This document shows positions 37,201 through 50,602 of a stretch of DNA of 64,000 bases, piece after piece. Under the pieces are notes generated by a model. That model did not search any database. It saw only the letters and a program-made list of their open reading frames with translations, and was not told the DNA's origin. The stretch is from Labyrinthula sp. Ha (taxonomy: Eukaryota; Sar; Bigyra; Labyrinthulida; Labyrinthulaceae), in assembly GCA_015227615.1 (NCBI GenBank), contig JAALGZ010000020.1, positions 248,001 through 312,000 of the forward strand. The letters run 5' to 3'. Position 1 is the stretch's first letter. Each line of letters opens with the position of its first letter. The position numbers and the translations under genes were made by a program.

Positions 37201-40200
37201 ACGATAAGATTTTTTTCTCCGGAAACACGGTTATAAAACTTTCCAACCGAAGTATTCTTTTTAACAAGGCTCAGTTAGATACAGTTAGGAAAGTAATTGT
37301 CCATATCATCTGTATGTATATGAGGGTACTTATATTAAGCTAAATAAACTCAAAGAGCTTAAAAAGGGCTTTAAAATGATATAAGTAAAACCTTCTAACT
37401 CCTAGTATTTATTGAGATATTTAGGTTTTACGATCTTTTATTTCCGGTGCTTATGTATTAGTAAAGATGTATTATGTAAAGTTGTACCAATCTTACGGTA
37501 ATGTAATAGTGTATTATAAATATGTAAAATGTAAACAGCCAGTAAGAATAGAGTCGTACACTCGACTGCTCAGTGTCTGACTGATACATAAATATAGGAT
37601 ATAGGTAAAAACATGACTCTCTAAAAACGATTACTATTCACTCAAAAAAGCTTCACTAATGTACTAAGTAAAAAATTAGATTTTGAGGTTTCCATTTCAC
37701 CAAAACTTCTTCTTTTCCCTTTTTGTGTTCTGTTTTTTCATTGTTTAGCTATTTTGTCTTTCATTGAAAATGTCACTGGAACGGTTTTGTCTTCCGTGAT
37801 TGCCCAAAATAATTTTTAAGAACCAGATCAATTATAGTGAAACACTCTGAACTGAAGAAAAACGATGCTACTAGCAGATGATAAAGTAATGCGAGTAGTT
37901 GTACAGGAGTAGATATCAGAACTGAAAATATTCGGAAAATGAGAAAATGCGTATGAAACCGAATGTGTACACTCGGAGCTGAATCAGTTTTTACTTGGTA
38001 ACCAATATCTAAAGGTAGTACTGCATAAAGAACTGAAAACGAAAGGGTGCAAAGCCAGGGACACTGCGGAGCCAGTTACCACGGGGGAAAGAATGTTGTA
38101 CAATGAAAGATATTCGTAAAAATAAAGAGATGATAAATGTGTATAACTGATTAGTGTCACAAGAATGGAACGTCCTGAAAGAACCAATTTTTCACTCTTG
38201 CAACACCTAGAATGCTTCAATATAACTTGTTAAAAGAGTTTATTCATTCTTGTGTTGTGTTTTCTTTACTTTTTTATAGTATGTGCTCACTTCTAATTCT
38301 GGTAGCAATACTTTGTACAGTGATTTTGGTTGTTCCCTTCTTTCTTGTTTCTTAAGCTTATCTCGTCTACATTATCTTTTCTTGGAAAATGCTGAATATT
38401 TTTGTACATAAGTATTATATCTAGAATACTTTTAGAATAAACAGGAATATATTCTTTGAAAAAGTAGTTCTATATACGAGTTGAGAATATACCTAAAAGA
38501 GACAGTATTATAATACCTTAATAAAATAATTAGTCACTTTCCTTTCTAGAAATATTGTTATACATTAGATATATTTCCTTTCACCTTCTTCGATAATCTA
38601 CTCTTTTCTATTTCCAAAGTTAAGTTGGCTCATCAGATATCTATATTCTGGGTTAATCAACTTCATACTACAGGTTTCATACAAGAAAATAATCTGTGGT
38701 GTATCAAACTTTATATAAGAATTTTCAGATCCTTCACAAGAGTGAGAACATTTTAATTTGTGGCTTTCAATTTATTCTATATGGTAGCGGAACATCACTT
38801 TATAACCTTCCCTTTGTAGATCTCTAGCTTCTTTTGTTACCAACTGCCCAAGAATAAAGTATGATCTGTCTGTCACAAAACCAATCTTAATCCATACTGA
38901 TATATCCGAAAAATATTTGCATAAACTTAATGTATCCATAAAATATAACTATGTTCTCCTGAAGCAATAAACGCTTGATCTTTCTCAAAATAAGGCGCAT
39001 ATTTATATGAGTATAGTATTCGTGCTCTTCTGATTTCTTGCATATATATCTATGGAAACTGGTTGACAAACTAAGAATGTTTGTAGATCCAAAAGCTCCT
39101 ATTATTAACTCATTAGTTTTAAAACCACAATTTATTGCCTTGATCTAGAGATCACAGGAGTTGGCAAACATCAGTTACTTGTCATGTCAAAAACAAAAGC
39201 TATAGATTAACGCTACTCTTTCTTAGTATTACCTTGTTCCGTGCTTGGAAGTCGTGAAAATGAAAAAAAAAGGGTTGGAGGTATTGCAAAGGGCTAGAAA
39301 TTACTTGTTTTGTTTGGGTTAACTTGGATAAACATTTTGGTGAGATAATAGAGAAAAATCGAAAAGAAAACTCAATCTATTCTGAATACCAACATTTTCT
39401 GTTTCTTACACTCTGTCAACATAACATAAAGTTATCAACTTAGTTTTCAGGAGCAATACTCTTGAAAAACTAAGTAAGAAACCAATAAGCAGCATATAGA
39501 ATTTTTCAAAGAAAATTATTGTTTCTTTATTCTGGTACAATGAAATGCATATTGAAGCAAAACTTTCAAAAATATGAAATTAGAGCTTACCTCTTCAAAA
39601 AACCTGTATTTACTTTCTAGTTTGATTTTACAATAAATCTAGAACAGTTTTAGTCTAATTTTTAAAAAGAGCTAGCGTGTAATACATGAAAGAGGTTATC
39701 TATTTTGGTGTTTTTGATCATCTTCTCGCTCCCATCTTCTTTCTATATGAATAAGGATTTGAAACGAAGTTTGAAGAATTAATTGATAAAACAATCTGGT
39801 TGAGTTAGTAATACATTTCTTTAGTTTAGGAATAGAACCTATTTTCAGTCAACTTTATATTGTTAATCATCCATTCGAAATGAAGTTATTAGAAGAAATA
39901 TAGAGAATATTGTCTTCTTGTACATAAGACTCAAAGTAACCTTTAAGATGTAAAACTAAAAAGCAAATCTCCTTCAACTTTACTAGTTTTATTATCTTTA
40001 ACAATTGAGATATCGTAGATTTCAATTGCTTCTTTCTACTTTTTCTTTTGTATAACATGTTTTCTAATTGCTAGTCCTGTAAGACGTACTACAATTCAAG
40101 TTAAGTGGATAAGAATCTTTCAAATGCTTATTTTTGCAAATTATTATCAAGTAGTGAAGAAGCGAATGATACTGTAAAATCGAGGAAAAACCTCTATCAT

Positions 40201-40384
40201 GATGTATAGTTACTTAAGTAGAGGAAGCTCCTTGATCATGTAAGAATGTTCAAGAAAGCTACTTTATTTTCTTAACAAGCCAAAAAAAAATACATTCTTC
40301 CTAAGTTTAGGGCATATGGGTCTGTGTTCACTATCTTCAGCAATATTTTATAGCATATTATATCCTAGTAGTTTACCTTTGTGA
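28244..40384. other. gene-poor AT-rich stretch
   Basis: Twelve kilobases with no convincing gene. Short open frames occur (28351-28542, 32795-32983, 35518-35739, 36489-36743) but lack homology and look like chance. Near 31.32-31.43 kb is AT-rich sequence with ATCATTGA/TCAATCAA words resembling repeats at 47.3, 55.8, 56.3 and 61.1 kb. A polypurine-like stretch at 36.11 kb was considered as a retroelement end and rejected. Confidence 0.6.
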
Positions 40385-40726
40385 CGACGCTTTGGGTCTT
40401 TTGATACATGTGTCAAAACACACGCCATTCCATTGAACGAATTTCAAACGACCCATACTAAAAAAAAAACCTTACAGATCCATGAGAAAAAGAATGTTGA
40501 TGAAGCTGATGACAAGACTGACACCCCCAGACGAGGGGATTTAAAAAGATGCGGGGAGCATGAAAGGTTTTCTGGTGTGAGGGTATGACATCTTCACATT
40601 TTAGTACTTCTTGCTTTTGCGTTCAAGTCTACGTATATTGAAAACGTGGGTTCAGGAAGCAGAACCATTGGATATCAACAGTTAAAAAAAAGAATTACTA
40701 TATTCAAAGATTCAAGCACAGTTTAG
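40385..40726 (+). CDS. possible two-exon gene fragment in the desert
   Basis: A plus-strand frame is open from 40385 to 40574 and has coding-like composition in its second half (HEKKNVDEADDKTDTPRRGD, then LKRCGEHERFS). Removing a candidate 30-nt intron (40575-40604, GTGTGAGG start, TTTTAG end) continues it in frame for 40 codons (LLAFAFKSTYIENVGSGSRT, then IGYQQLKKRITIFKDSSTV) to TAG at 40726. Intron length and TAG end match the verified introns here, although the start is GTG, not GTA. No ATG lies in frame, so the 5' end is missing or the locus is dead. No family recognised. Confidence 0.3.
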
Positions 40727-41132
40727 TATGAAAAAACAAGTTCAAGATAAGTATTTTCATATGCGGTAAAAAGTTTTCATGTTTAGAGAAATAATTAAAG
40801 AAGTGAGTTCTTGTTTCAAAAAAAGAAAACGATTTATATTTGAAAGAAGACCAACAGGGAAATTTGTATTAAAAAAAAACTCGTCGATTTATCTTTGATA
40901 AAAAAAAGGAATTAATTTTCAAGCAATAAGAAACGAAAGGAAAAGCTTTCATACTGTACTGAAATGTTTTTTGTTGCGTTTAAGGCACTTAAGTGTAGAA
41001 ATTTGCTTTGATCACAAATTTGTATCTTATCAATTTCAATAATCCAGATTAATTATCTTAAAACTCTATTTACACTAGGTCAAGGATGTGTTTATTAACC
41101 CTTTCACATATGTGGGAGCATCTGCTCTCACT

Positions 41133-41210
41133 CTAAAGAAAAATATTTACATCCATCCTCATCTTCATCAAGGCCTGGCCGGGGAGAGAGGGCCGAGCCA
41201 AGCGGGCCAT
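41133..41210 (-). other. GC-rich patch with a very short ORF
   Basis: Bases 41170-41210 are strikingly GC-rich against the surroundings. On the minus strand an ATG at 41210 opens 25 codons beginning MARLARPSLPGQALMK, sharing its first six residues with the small ORF at 15036. The frame meets TAG at 41133 and then stays open 20 more codons. The last 18 bases of the ORF would form a GTA...TAG unit, but that is shorter than any verified intron here. It may be an exon 1 or a relic. Confidence 0.2.
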
Positions 41211-43475
41211 TTTTAAAGGCGTACGTCAACCCAAACTTCAAGGGAAAAGCTTGAATAAAAAAAAAGGAATTTATGCAAATGCATAGAGCAAGCAGAAGAA
41301 GTTATTTCAACATTAAATTTTTTTAACTTTTAATGTGTACTTGCTATCTACTAGTATACTTTGCTTTGTTTTCAGCCTCCTCTATATTTTCTCTAAGTAC
41401 AAAAACTTAAATTTTGGCTATATAGTCCAATTTAATGCTAGGTTATCTAAATATTTTGTCTAAGTAAAATTGTTTTAAGCCATGTGAGCATTCCTTATTT
41501 CACGCAGCCAATAAGATTGCGTATGCTTTTTACACATATGTCAAGAAAACTGATCCCTCTTATGTAATATACCATTAACCCGAGTGCCAGGACCAAATGG
41601 CCTTGTCCAAAATACTACTTAACTATTTTAAGTTGGTGTTATTGGTACTATTAGATTTTGATAGTGCTGGTATTGGATTCAAGAATACGTATTCCTTAAG
41701 CAGTTAATTGTGAATGAAGTTAAGTTATATTATTAGGGTCATTATACTTTGGAGTTGATTTAAGAGCCATTACAAAAGATTTACCTCTTTATTTTGCTTG
41801 TTGTATCAATATTCAATACTTTTTTGATATTTCGAAAATATTTTATTCAGGTTGGAAGTATAGTTGAGGGCTAAAAAAATTAAACTACATGAATTCCAGT
41901 AGTTATTCTTATTTTAGTCGTTGAATCTTTTGGTTCTTGTCTGAAAGTAGTACAATATATATATAACATCGTAAAAGACAAAAGAAACCAGTTCTAAGCC
42001 CCCCCAAAATGGCAGTAATAGATATTAATTAAAAGGAAGTAGATACTCTGGAATAAGTTTCGTTAATAACAGATTTACTGTCTCTCACGTTTTATGATTC
42101 CTTTATGATATATTCGTAGACAATATAATTGCAATAATCTAAAAATATTCTACTATGGTTACAGAGGCACGAGTTCGATCATGATTTCTCTTTGTCAGAG
42201 AACCTAGTCTTGCTAAGAATATAATTTGGTAAGAAAACAAAGCACAAATCTTAATAGAGCAAAAAGACACTAGTTTTTTTACTATTATAATAACGGTTCG
42301 TAGGACCGATAAAAGGGGTACAAGGCATGTAAGCAATATTTAATATCTGTTCATGGAGACAGAACATCAAATTTCAAATACTATATTTAGAATTACCATT
42401 AACTAGCTTGAATGATTTACAAGAATGAAACTGGAAATTTAAACTCAGAAATTTTGCTAAGAAACTAATTAGAACGAAATTATTCTTAGCATAGCAGTTC
42501 AGTTTACAAATAGAGAATGGCTAAAAAACCATTAAGTTCACTCAACAAAGCAAGATGTATGTTTTTAGGAGCAAGGTTTGGAGGCCTTGTGCCATAGTCT
42601 CTCGCTGAGTATACTAGAATTCAATAAAATATAAAGGGAAAGGCCTAGGAGAAGGAAAACCAAAAAAATATGTTAGTCATCAAAAAAAGTTGGATGAAAA
42701 ATTAGAATTGGTTTCTGTGGTATTCGAGTAGATACCATAGTTATTCTTCCGAAATATGTATTTATGGCTTTGGGTTCAAAACTTGAATAATTATGCATTG
42801 AAGGTGAAAATATATTATTTTCTAATGGAATAGACTGGTAGAATATGGATAACAGTCCTAACATTTATCTCAGAATACTGGAGAAATTCAAAGTGTCGAA
42901 GTTTTGCTAGGAACAGGACGGGTATTACTATTGAGATGGTGGTAATTGCTATACGAAAATAATCCTTAATTAAGACTAAGCCTAAGAAATCATATTTATT
43001 GAAAATGGACATTCCTATATCAGTTTGTCAGAACAATTGTTCGCCACATATAGCATGCCTATGCTAAATTTATGGCCCAATCCAAGGTAGGCATATGTCT
43101 AAGTAGATAGTCACTCTGATTCCTTCTGCAGTATCAATAGTTTGTTATATTAGTTTATAATTAACAATTTTAAAACATTTGGTCTCAAGAACAATAAACT
43201 AACCTTGTAATAGCTCGATACAAGATAAAAAACTTATTATCATATGTTAGTGAAACTTAAGACAAACAAAATAATTATTCCAAATTTGCCACTTCGCTAT
43301 ACTGAACAAAAAATAACCAGAGCTTTTGTTCAGTATAATACCAAATGGTTACTAAGAACTATAGCAAATTTGTATATGATAAAAAAATTATTAGATTTTG
43401 TGTGGTATTTCCATTCTTAATGGGTTAACTAAATTGTTAATGCTGTATTTCTCTAAAAATCCGTAAGATATGTAG

Positions 43476-44042
43476 ATGTTGCTATATTTGAGACAGATTT
43501 CAGTACTACTCAAAAATTCTAAATTGCTCGTTGCTAACTTGATGGTGGTACAGAGGAAGTTCAAAATATTCATATCAAATGGAAATGGTTTTATTAAGTG
43601 TATGGAACGGGAGAAACCCAGAGTTTCAGATTTCATTTGTGGCTATATTCCTAGATATGAAGTGCTTGTTAAGAAACCAAGGCTTTTCAAGATATTGTTC
43701 GTCTGTCACCAGATTACCTTGTTATTCATAATTTTATAAGCGTCGGGCTACACGAGTTGATACAGGAGGTTCTTGGAGAGAAAAAAGCTTAGAGAGCAAG
43801 CTGGTGATAGTGTTCATTTCTTTGAGTATTATTAGATCGGAAAACTAGAATTTTGGGACTTTCTAGAAGATTAACCCAAAGAAATTGGTAAAATACATGC
43901 TATTACAACGGGAAAAATTCTGAAGAAGTTATACACGTCTCTGAACAATGTCGATGTTGGGAAGATCTGCGACATCTTGAATTTATGGAAGTTTAATGAA
44001 CTAACCTTTTCCCAGATGAATAAGAACCCGAAAAAAACTTAA
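43476..44042 (+). pseudogene. decayed coding region, possibly CID-like
   Basis: Plus-strand frames here read like protein but change frame and contain stops. An 87-codon frame (43476-43739) includes PRLFKILFVCHQITLLFI. From about 43790 another frame reads LREQAGDSVHFFEYY, TAG, IGKLEFWDFLED, TAA. It then runs 56 codons, through IHAITTGKILKKLYTSLNNV and VGKICDILNLWKFNEL, to TAA at 44042. The last part loosely resembles the final helices of RNA polymerase II CTD-interacting (CID) domains, where a hydrophobic helix precedes an ILxxW motif. Part of the disruption could be mini-introns I failed to place. The CID link is weak. Confidence 0.28.
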
Positions 44043-47000
44043 TATACAGAAAAGTAGTGCGGGCTCAAAAGTTTATATCTTACATAATATGTTGGAGTAG
44101 ACAGGAGAAGATGGTATATATGAATAAAGCTTTAGGTTAATAGTGAATGTAATAGAGAAGAAGATATTCAACTAAGGTCTAGTTAATCGGGTTCCTTATG
44201 CTGGTAGAACAAACTTCATACACTTTTAACATTTTATTTCTTTAGGTTTTCTTTTAGTTATTTTGTAGCTATGATGAAATTGAATTATTTACGTTAATGA
44301 AGTTGTAGAATGGTAGTCGCCAGAATTGTATAATATTTATATCCTTAATTTTAGCCAGTTTTCTCGGTTCAATTTAAATTTAGATATTTTAGTATTTAGT
44401 TTCATAAGAAAGGAACAAAGTCGTAAAATAATTCAATTGAAAATACCAAAATGAGACACGATAAAACATGGTTTGACATTCTTTGAAACAATAATTGATA
44501 TTTGCTTGGAAACAATTTTTTTGCAAGGTTTCTAGCAGGTATTTTATACCCCAAAAATCTCATCATACTGATCTAATTAGTTTTTTGGGTTTGGTATTTT
44601 TTTGCAGAGGACTTTTAACTTTTGTATCATCTTGAAAGCTCTTTAATATATCAATACATCATGGTTAGGTATTATAAGATTGTTAATGATGCAATTAGGG
44701 AGCCGTATATAAATAACTGTAGAGGACTCGAGAATATTGTATTTTCTGTAAACTAAATTGTCAAAATATTTGAATCAAGTGAAATGCAATGCAATGTAAC
44801 TGCGAAAGCCTCCAAAAATATGGGGGCATGTTCAGTAACTTGTACAAGCGATTGGCATTTCTTTCCAAGAAACTCTTGATGTCGAACGGAAACAATTGCA
44901 TATCTGGGTATGTTCATGAGATAGTGGCTGTGCAAAATACGATATATCTTGTATCTTGAAATCAAGAATTAACACCCTTGGCTCCAGCACAGGTAGGGAG
45001 GGGGGCAGAATAATAAAAATCTGTCATTTATTCCCTTGTCAATGGTTCATCAATGTTCAATCAATGTTATATCTAGACATACTCCCAGTCGCTCTGTCAT
45101 ATAGAAAATTCCCCCAAACCCTGAATGAAATCCTCAATGAAAACTGACTCCGCTACTCTAGGAACAGACAAAATGTAAAGGATGGATAGTTTTTTAAGAA
45201 TCTATACCGCGGTGCTAATGTAGCAGATTGTTACTATAATGCCCCGGTAGTCTGGTCAATTTTGTTTTGAACAACTCTAATCACGGTCGCGGGGGGAATG
45301 TTCCTCGAAGAAGGTGTATCTAAAGTCAAATTTCCGAGACAGAATAGAGTGTAACAAGGTTATCTAGACCATAGGTCAATACTAGTGCAAAGTCAAACTG
45401 AGTTTAAGAGTCACACTAGAATCTGTGACTATTATACATACTTAGTTACTATTGGATGCGCCATTATGACCTATTCCTTGGTCATATTCCCTATGATGTA
45501 TCATAAGAATTCCATAAAGTGGCTGGTCAAAGTAAGACCATTCGTAGCATTACCAAAAACAACGCCCACGCTAAGAAGTTCCATATTTAAATCATATAGA
45601 GAAAAGGGTACACAAAATATTTAATTGATTTTATGAAAAAAAAAATCTAGTAATTTGGTGCCTGTGGATGACCAGTGATGTATTTTCCCCGAAGTCTGAT
45701 AGTTCCTCCTAGGCTAAAACATTTCGTAGTTTATTAAGCTTTATTAGATGATTAGTTGTGAAAAGTTATCTAATTGTATATTTCGATGGAGCTGGGTATA
45801 TAGAATGTGTTACTATTAGTTGCACTGGATTTGTCTTACCATTGAAAAGTTTTTAAGAGGAGTTTATGCAGCAAATATAACAGGTTTTTTGAGAATTGGA
45901 TCGTGAGTTTGAATTAGCCAGGAGTTGAACTCTTGAGTTATTTTGTTTTGGGTAAGGAGGGACCACTGTTTTTTTTACTTATAATGTAGTTCTAATGATT
46001 ATTAATGCTATTTATTAATTCGTACTGGTTCCTCATGAACGGTTTAACTCAATATTAGCATTAATTGATGTTTGATTGTTTCCGAGGATTAGGGTATTGA
46101 AATTGATATATTTAAGCAACCAGACTTAATAAAGTGGGTTTATATTCCTACTACCCTTGTTCAGACAGGGTTTTCTCCTTTTGCTACTGGCAATATTATT
46201 CTCTTGCATTCAGGCATTTCTCGAATTATGTTTTTATATCTATGCTTGAGAATTCTTTGAGTTCAGTTGAGGAGTGGCGTATTGGCAGAGAGTCATGCAT
46301 AGAATAATGTTATTACGTGGCTATTTTTAAAGGGTCTAGGCTATTTATCATAGCTGATTTTCCTGTCCGCTACCTCGATAATAATGTTCGCCTTTCAGAG
46401 GCATTAAAATTTTATTCTTCTCTATGGATTCAGGAAATGAATACTCAAGTGGCGTGTAATTTTCTTTTAGTAAGTACATTCCCTGATAATAATATATAGG
46501 CTTGGATACAAATGGTTACGATGGATTCAACGACTAAGGATAACGAATAGTTTTGAGTTTCTTGTTACGCAGGATATGTGACTTCTGTTATATGGTCCAA
46601 CTTACCCCCCCCTTTTTTTTATATTATTTCTACCAACCTCATCTTTATTTACAGTTGAAAAATATAGAATTACAGGTCATTCGTGAGCTAGGCGGTGTTT
46701 TACTAACATGTTTTTAGAGTTCTAAAACCCCAGAATAGGAGCACTAGTTTTCAATATTGTATGTTAGGAGCGCTATTATTCCTTTCAATGTGATTTTTTG
46801 GAAATGTCTTGAATATTTCTCGAGGTCGGAATATTTGAAAGACCACCAATAATGTCGTCTGTCGAATTTGCTATTTTTGACTCTTTCAGGATGTGTTCCT
46901 TGGGAGTTCAAACATAGTTAACATAATTTTAGTTTTCTCACTTTTATAGTGTTGAAACTCGGTTCTGTTTTGTTGGATTTTGATTAGACTTTGCTACGTT

Positions 47001-49185
47001 TGATTGCTGTGTTGTATAAGATTTGGAATATTATGCCTTTGATGTAGTTTCTTGATGTGATACAAGAGCTGGAACTGCTATTGCAGGCGAGAGGGAGTTA
47101 TTCGCAAAATGTTTAATTGCAAATTTTACGATAAACATTTAGTCGTAAGTGGTTTGCACCTGCATCTGGTATTTTTTCCACGCTTTGTATTCTTAATTGT
47201 TCAATACAATTTTAGTTTTTTTTGTAGCGCGACTTCTAAGGACAGAAACTAGGTCAAAGTATGTTGTATCTAGGGATTGGATTTAATGTATTGATAATAA
47301 GACGATAATGATTTTTCCCATGTTTTTAGTTTTTTATTATAATAATTCCGCAACCATTTTGATTGATTATTGCTAATTTATTTATAATCAGAATAAACCA
47401 GAATCATTTGATAATAATCAAAATTCCAATTCCTGTTTTGATAATCAGAAACAGAACAATTATCCAATAGTATTAAAGAACTTTTGTCCAATTCTATACC
47501 TTGTCGTATCTTTGAGAGCAAGCCGATGATTCCCTTGAAAATTTTTGTAAATATATCAAGAGTTTGTACAAATGCAATGGAAGACAATATTTTCTTGAGA
47601 ATTGTTGTTTCATCTAAGGAATACGAGTTTTTGTTCCATTTCCTATAGATTTCACAGAGAGGGTAAAGACGCTAGGTAACAGAAAATTTCCTTGGAATAC
47701 TATCCTACTTTGTTCCGTGCCCTTACCATATTATTCTACTAGATAGAAATATCTTGACTATTATGTATGAAGTTCGGATTAGATTATTTGGATTATTGGT
47801 ACTCTATATTCCATCAGTTGCAAAGTTGCAAACTCGTGTGGTATGCTATAGAATCCTTTCTTAAAATCCATGAATAACACGTGAAAGAGGATCAATTAAT
47901 TCAAGAATTCTGTCATTGAAATTCCCAAGTTTTCGATATTCTGTCTTCTGGATTTTACACATCTAAAATTAGTTTAACTGTTAGACAAGCATTTTAACAT
48001 TAGCACAAGATGGCTATTGGTGATTTTTACCAAGAACTCAGAGTTTAGGTTGATCAAGAATCTCGGACAACTATTTACAGGCCATTGATGCTAGATTCTT
48101 GTTAGTAGAGAAACAGTGCATTTCGTTTGCAAATACATTTTTCGTTTATTGGCTATTGAACTTAGCTCCCTTAAAGAGCTTAGATTCTTTGCATTATTCA
48201 GTTTACTGTTTCTGAATTAAACTTTAAGACCTGGTTCTCGACGTCATTTCACCTAGGAACATTATTGTTTTCAATAGGTCTAATGATGCAACAATGCCAT
48301 CCATGGATCCGAGATTCACATTAATTTCATCTAGCAGAGTTGGTTCCTATGTTCTAGTCTTGTAATGTCATATTGATTTAGATAATGGTTATGCAGCTGG
48401 AACTAGAGTGATTTGTTCCTTCTCAAGATAACCTTTCAAGATACCTACATGGCTAGTAGCTTCCACTTAGTTTACAGATGTATCTTTATGTATTTTACCA
48501 AAACTGTCCTTAATAGATTTTAGCTTAGCAGTTGACATGTGGTTGTGTAGTTTTACGTCTCAGCCATTGTTCGCAATTTAACCGCAACTACTTGCTCCCA
48601 CTTGTAGAAGGCCATTCTAGGTGATGGTATAATATCTTCGGGAGTTATTTTCTTAGCTGCTTAGGTTGGTCTGACCAGATATTTAAACTTGACAAGGGAT
48701 TAGGAAAGTCTGAAATTTTTGTTTTCGTGGTGTGGTTGTAATTCCTCTCTACTAGAAACTTTTCTATAACTAGCGGGATGATGCCTAGTATGTCTTCAAG
48801 ATTTCTCTCAAGCGCCTTACTCAACAGATTAGTTTTACGAGTGTTTCTTTATGTTTTTCTTCACGCTATATATTAAATTTAAATAGGTCAGACTTTAGTT
48901 GGTGGTGTCGTCTCTTACCAATGTATTCTTGACATCTTGCTTTGATGAAAACATATACTGCAAAATGATCGATGTTATGTTTTCCTTAGAGGTTTTCTAT
49001 TAAGATCATTCTTATTTTAAGCAGAGATACAACAGGCGCATGACCTGTCCACACATATTCAACTTTTTATATAAGTCGCAGTGTCTGTACTTGAAGTGAA
49101 AGTGGCACTTTTTGTAACGTCTTTGTTGCCAGCAACAATTGAATGAATAAAAATTTTCAAAGCTTTTACTAAATGAACCTCGTTA
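44043..49185. other. gene-poor stretch with scattered coding-like pieces
   Basis: No intact gene. Short frames at 44956-45147, 45385-45624 and 46317-46499 have fairly coding-like composition but no recognised family, and frames shift between them. A C8/T8 homopolymer junction lies at 46605-46620. Bases 47335-47460 are rich in TTGATAAT/ATTATCAA words shared with 55.8, 56.3 and 61.1 kb. Bases 48100-49000 have a more even base composition than the desert average but no readable protein. Confidence 0.5.
46605..46620. repeat. C8/T8 homopolymer junction
   Basis: Eight C directly followed by eight T, a simple-sequence tract with no obvious role. Confidence 0.7.
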
Positions 49186-49430
49186 TCAAACCTTTCGCTT
49201 TCGTTTGATAAAGAGCCGAAGCCTATTCTCAATTAGATTCCAATTACTCGCTGAAGTCTGGATGTTAAGATCCTCATGACCTAGACGCAGCCTTCTTTAA
49301 TTAAATGTGATAAACATTTGGCTGAACGGTCACAGAGAACCCTTGTTCTTCCTTGCATAGTACCCAATGCAAAAAGGGTACAGGCTTACTAAGATTTATT
49401 GAGGTTTTCCCCTAGCTTAACACCCAGTTA
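49186..49430 (-). mobile_element. possible Tc1/mariner-type transposase relic
   Basis: On the minus strand a frame reads QTSASNWNLIENRLRLFIKR followed by KRKV. It resembles the block near the end of Tc1/mariner transposases (SPDLNPIEN-x-W-x-x-LKRKV), which carries the last acidic catalytic residue. Here the canonical Asp is replaced by Asn and the frame contains upstream stops, so the copy is dead. No terminal repeats or TA duplications were found. The family call rests on one motif. Confidence 0.25.
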
Positions 49431-49649
49431 TAGGATTCTTTTGCAAGGTTCATTAATCTCCGCGACTTGGTTCAAGATTGTTACAGTCAGGTACGTCGCT
49501 GCAGCCGCAGCTTTTTCAGGAACCTTTGAGAAAACCAGCTGCGAGTAGCTAAACCGACACTCTCCGGTGGCGGAAGGTGATCCATTTAAGTCCTTTGCAG
49601 CACTTATGGCCAAGAAATGTCGATAGGTTGCTCCAGCTGGCGAACACAA
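49428..49649 (-). pseudogene. coding-like open frame, unknown family
   Basis: A minus-strand frame of 73 codons is richer in GC and Ala than its surroundings (GATYRHFLAISAAKDLNGSP, then KVPEKAAAAATYLTVTIL) and ends at TAA near 49428. It begins at TTG, and an in-frame TAA stands two codons upstream with no ATG between. It may be a terminal exon whose acceptor is the CAG directly before it, or the N-terminal part of the adjacent transposase-like relic. No family recognised. Confidence 0.28.
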
Positions 49650-49740
49650 CTGCGATTAAAGCGGTTAGATCGCCAAGGTTCAATCAGTTTATTTTCATCG
49701 TTGCGCTAGTCAACTCACAATCCTTGGAACTTCTTTTAGA

Positions 49741-49766
49741 TGTGTGTGTGTGTGGGGGGGGGGGGG
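49741..49766. repeat. (TG)7 microsatellite followed by G13
   Basis: Seven TG units run into 13 consecutive G. Alternating TG can adopt Z-DNA and the G run can form quadruplexes. It is likely length-variable. Confidence 0.85.
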
Positions 49767-50602
49767 ATAAAGCTCAAGAGTTTGTATTTTTGCTTCATTC
49801 TTGGCATAGTTATGTTGCACAAAAAAAACCTGGACATCGAATTGGAATTTGACTAAAATATACACCGTTCGCACATACAGCGTTTCTCAACGACAGAACC
49901 TCTGCTTACTATGTAAGTTGTCTCTGGTACTTACAGTAGAAGGTCGTTTCGATAAGAAACCTTAAATATATCCTTAATAAGTCATAATGCACATTATCGG
50001 GCTGCTATATCGGTAAGCTATTAACGACAAGAATTGTTTTACCGCTACAACTCCGTGTATAAAGTCAGGTTCCTTTTTCTCGAGTAACCCATGAATGTCC
50101 ACCTTTTTCTAGCTTGAACTCAAAACAAGTAAGGTTAGCAGAAAGGTGGTAAACATATCTTACTACAAAAGGTCGGGCTAAATGCAACAGCATATATGCT
50201 TTAAACCGTCTACTTTGTATATCTTGGAAGTCATTTTATGCTTAAATACAAACCTTTCCGGACCATCATCATGCATTGTTCTTAGGAGCTTGAGAGATTT
50301 TCTTGTCTCCTTGCGATGTTAAATTATTGTAAATATTGAATTACCGATTTAACTAAAAGCAGGAGAAAAAATTTACGAATTGCCAATTTCTTGTGTGCTC
50401 AAACGTACGGAGAGTTTCAATTTACAATAGATTCGTCTCGTTTCTAGAACGTGTCTGGACCCGCCATTTCGCGCCCATTATAGACAAGATTTTTGGGATT
50501 GAAAAGTGAACGATATGACAGTACAAACGATAAATTTACCGGTATTTAACGGTACAGATCTTAGCTAACTTCGTTCAATTTTTATTGCCGTCTCTGCCGA
50601 TA

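Noticed and set aside
13640-44042. Reassigned stop codons (TAA/TAG as Gln), suggested by interrupted coding-like frames
   Set aside because: The long intact genes, including a 1500-codon frame, contain no in-frame stops and end at TAA or TAG where homologues end.
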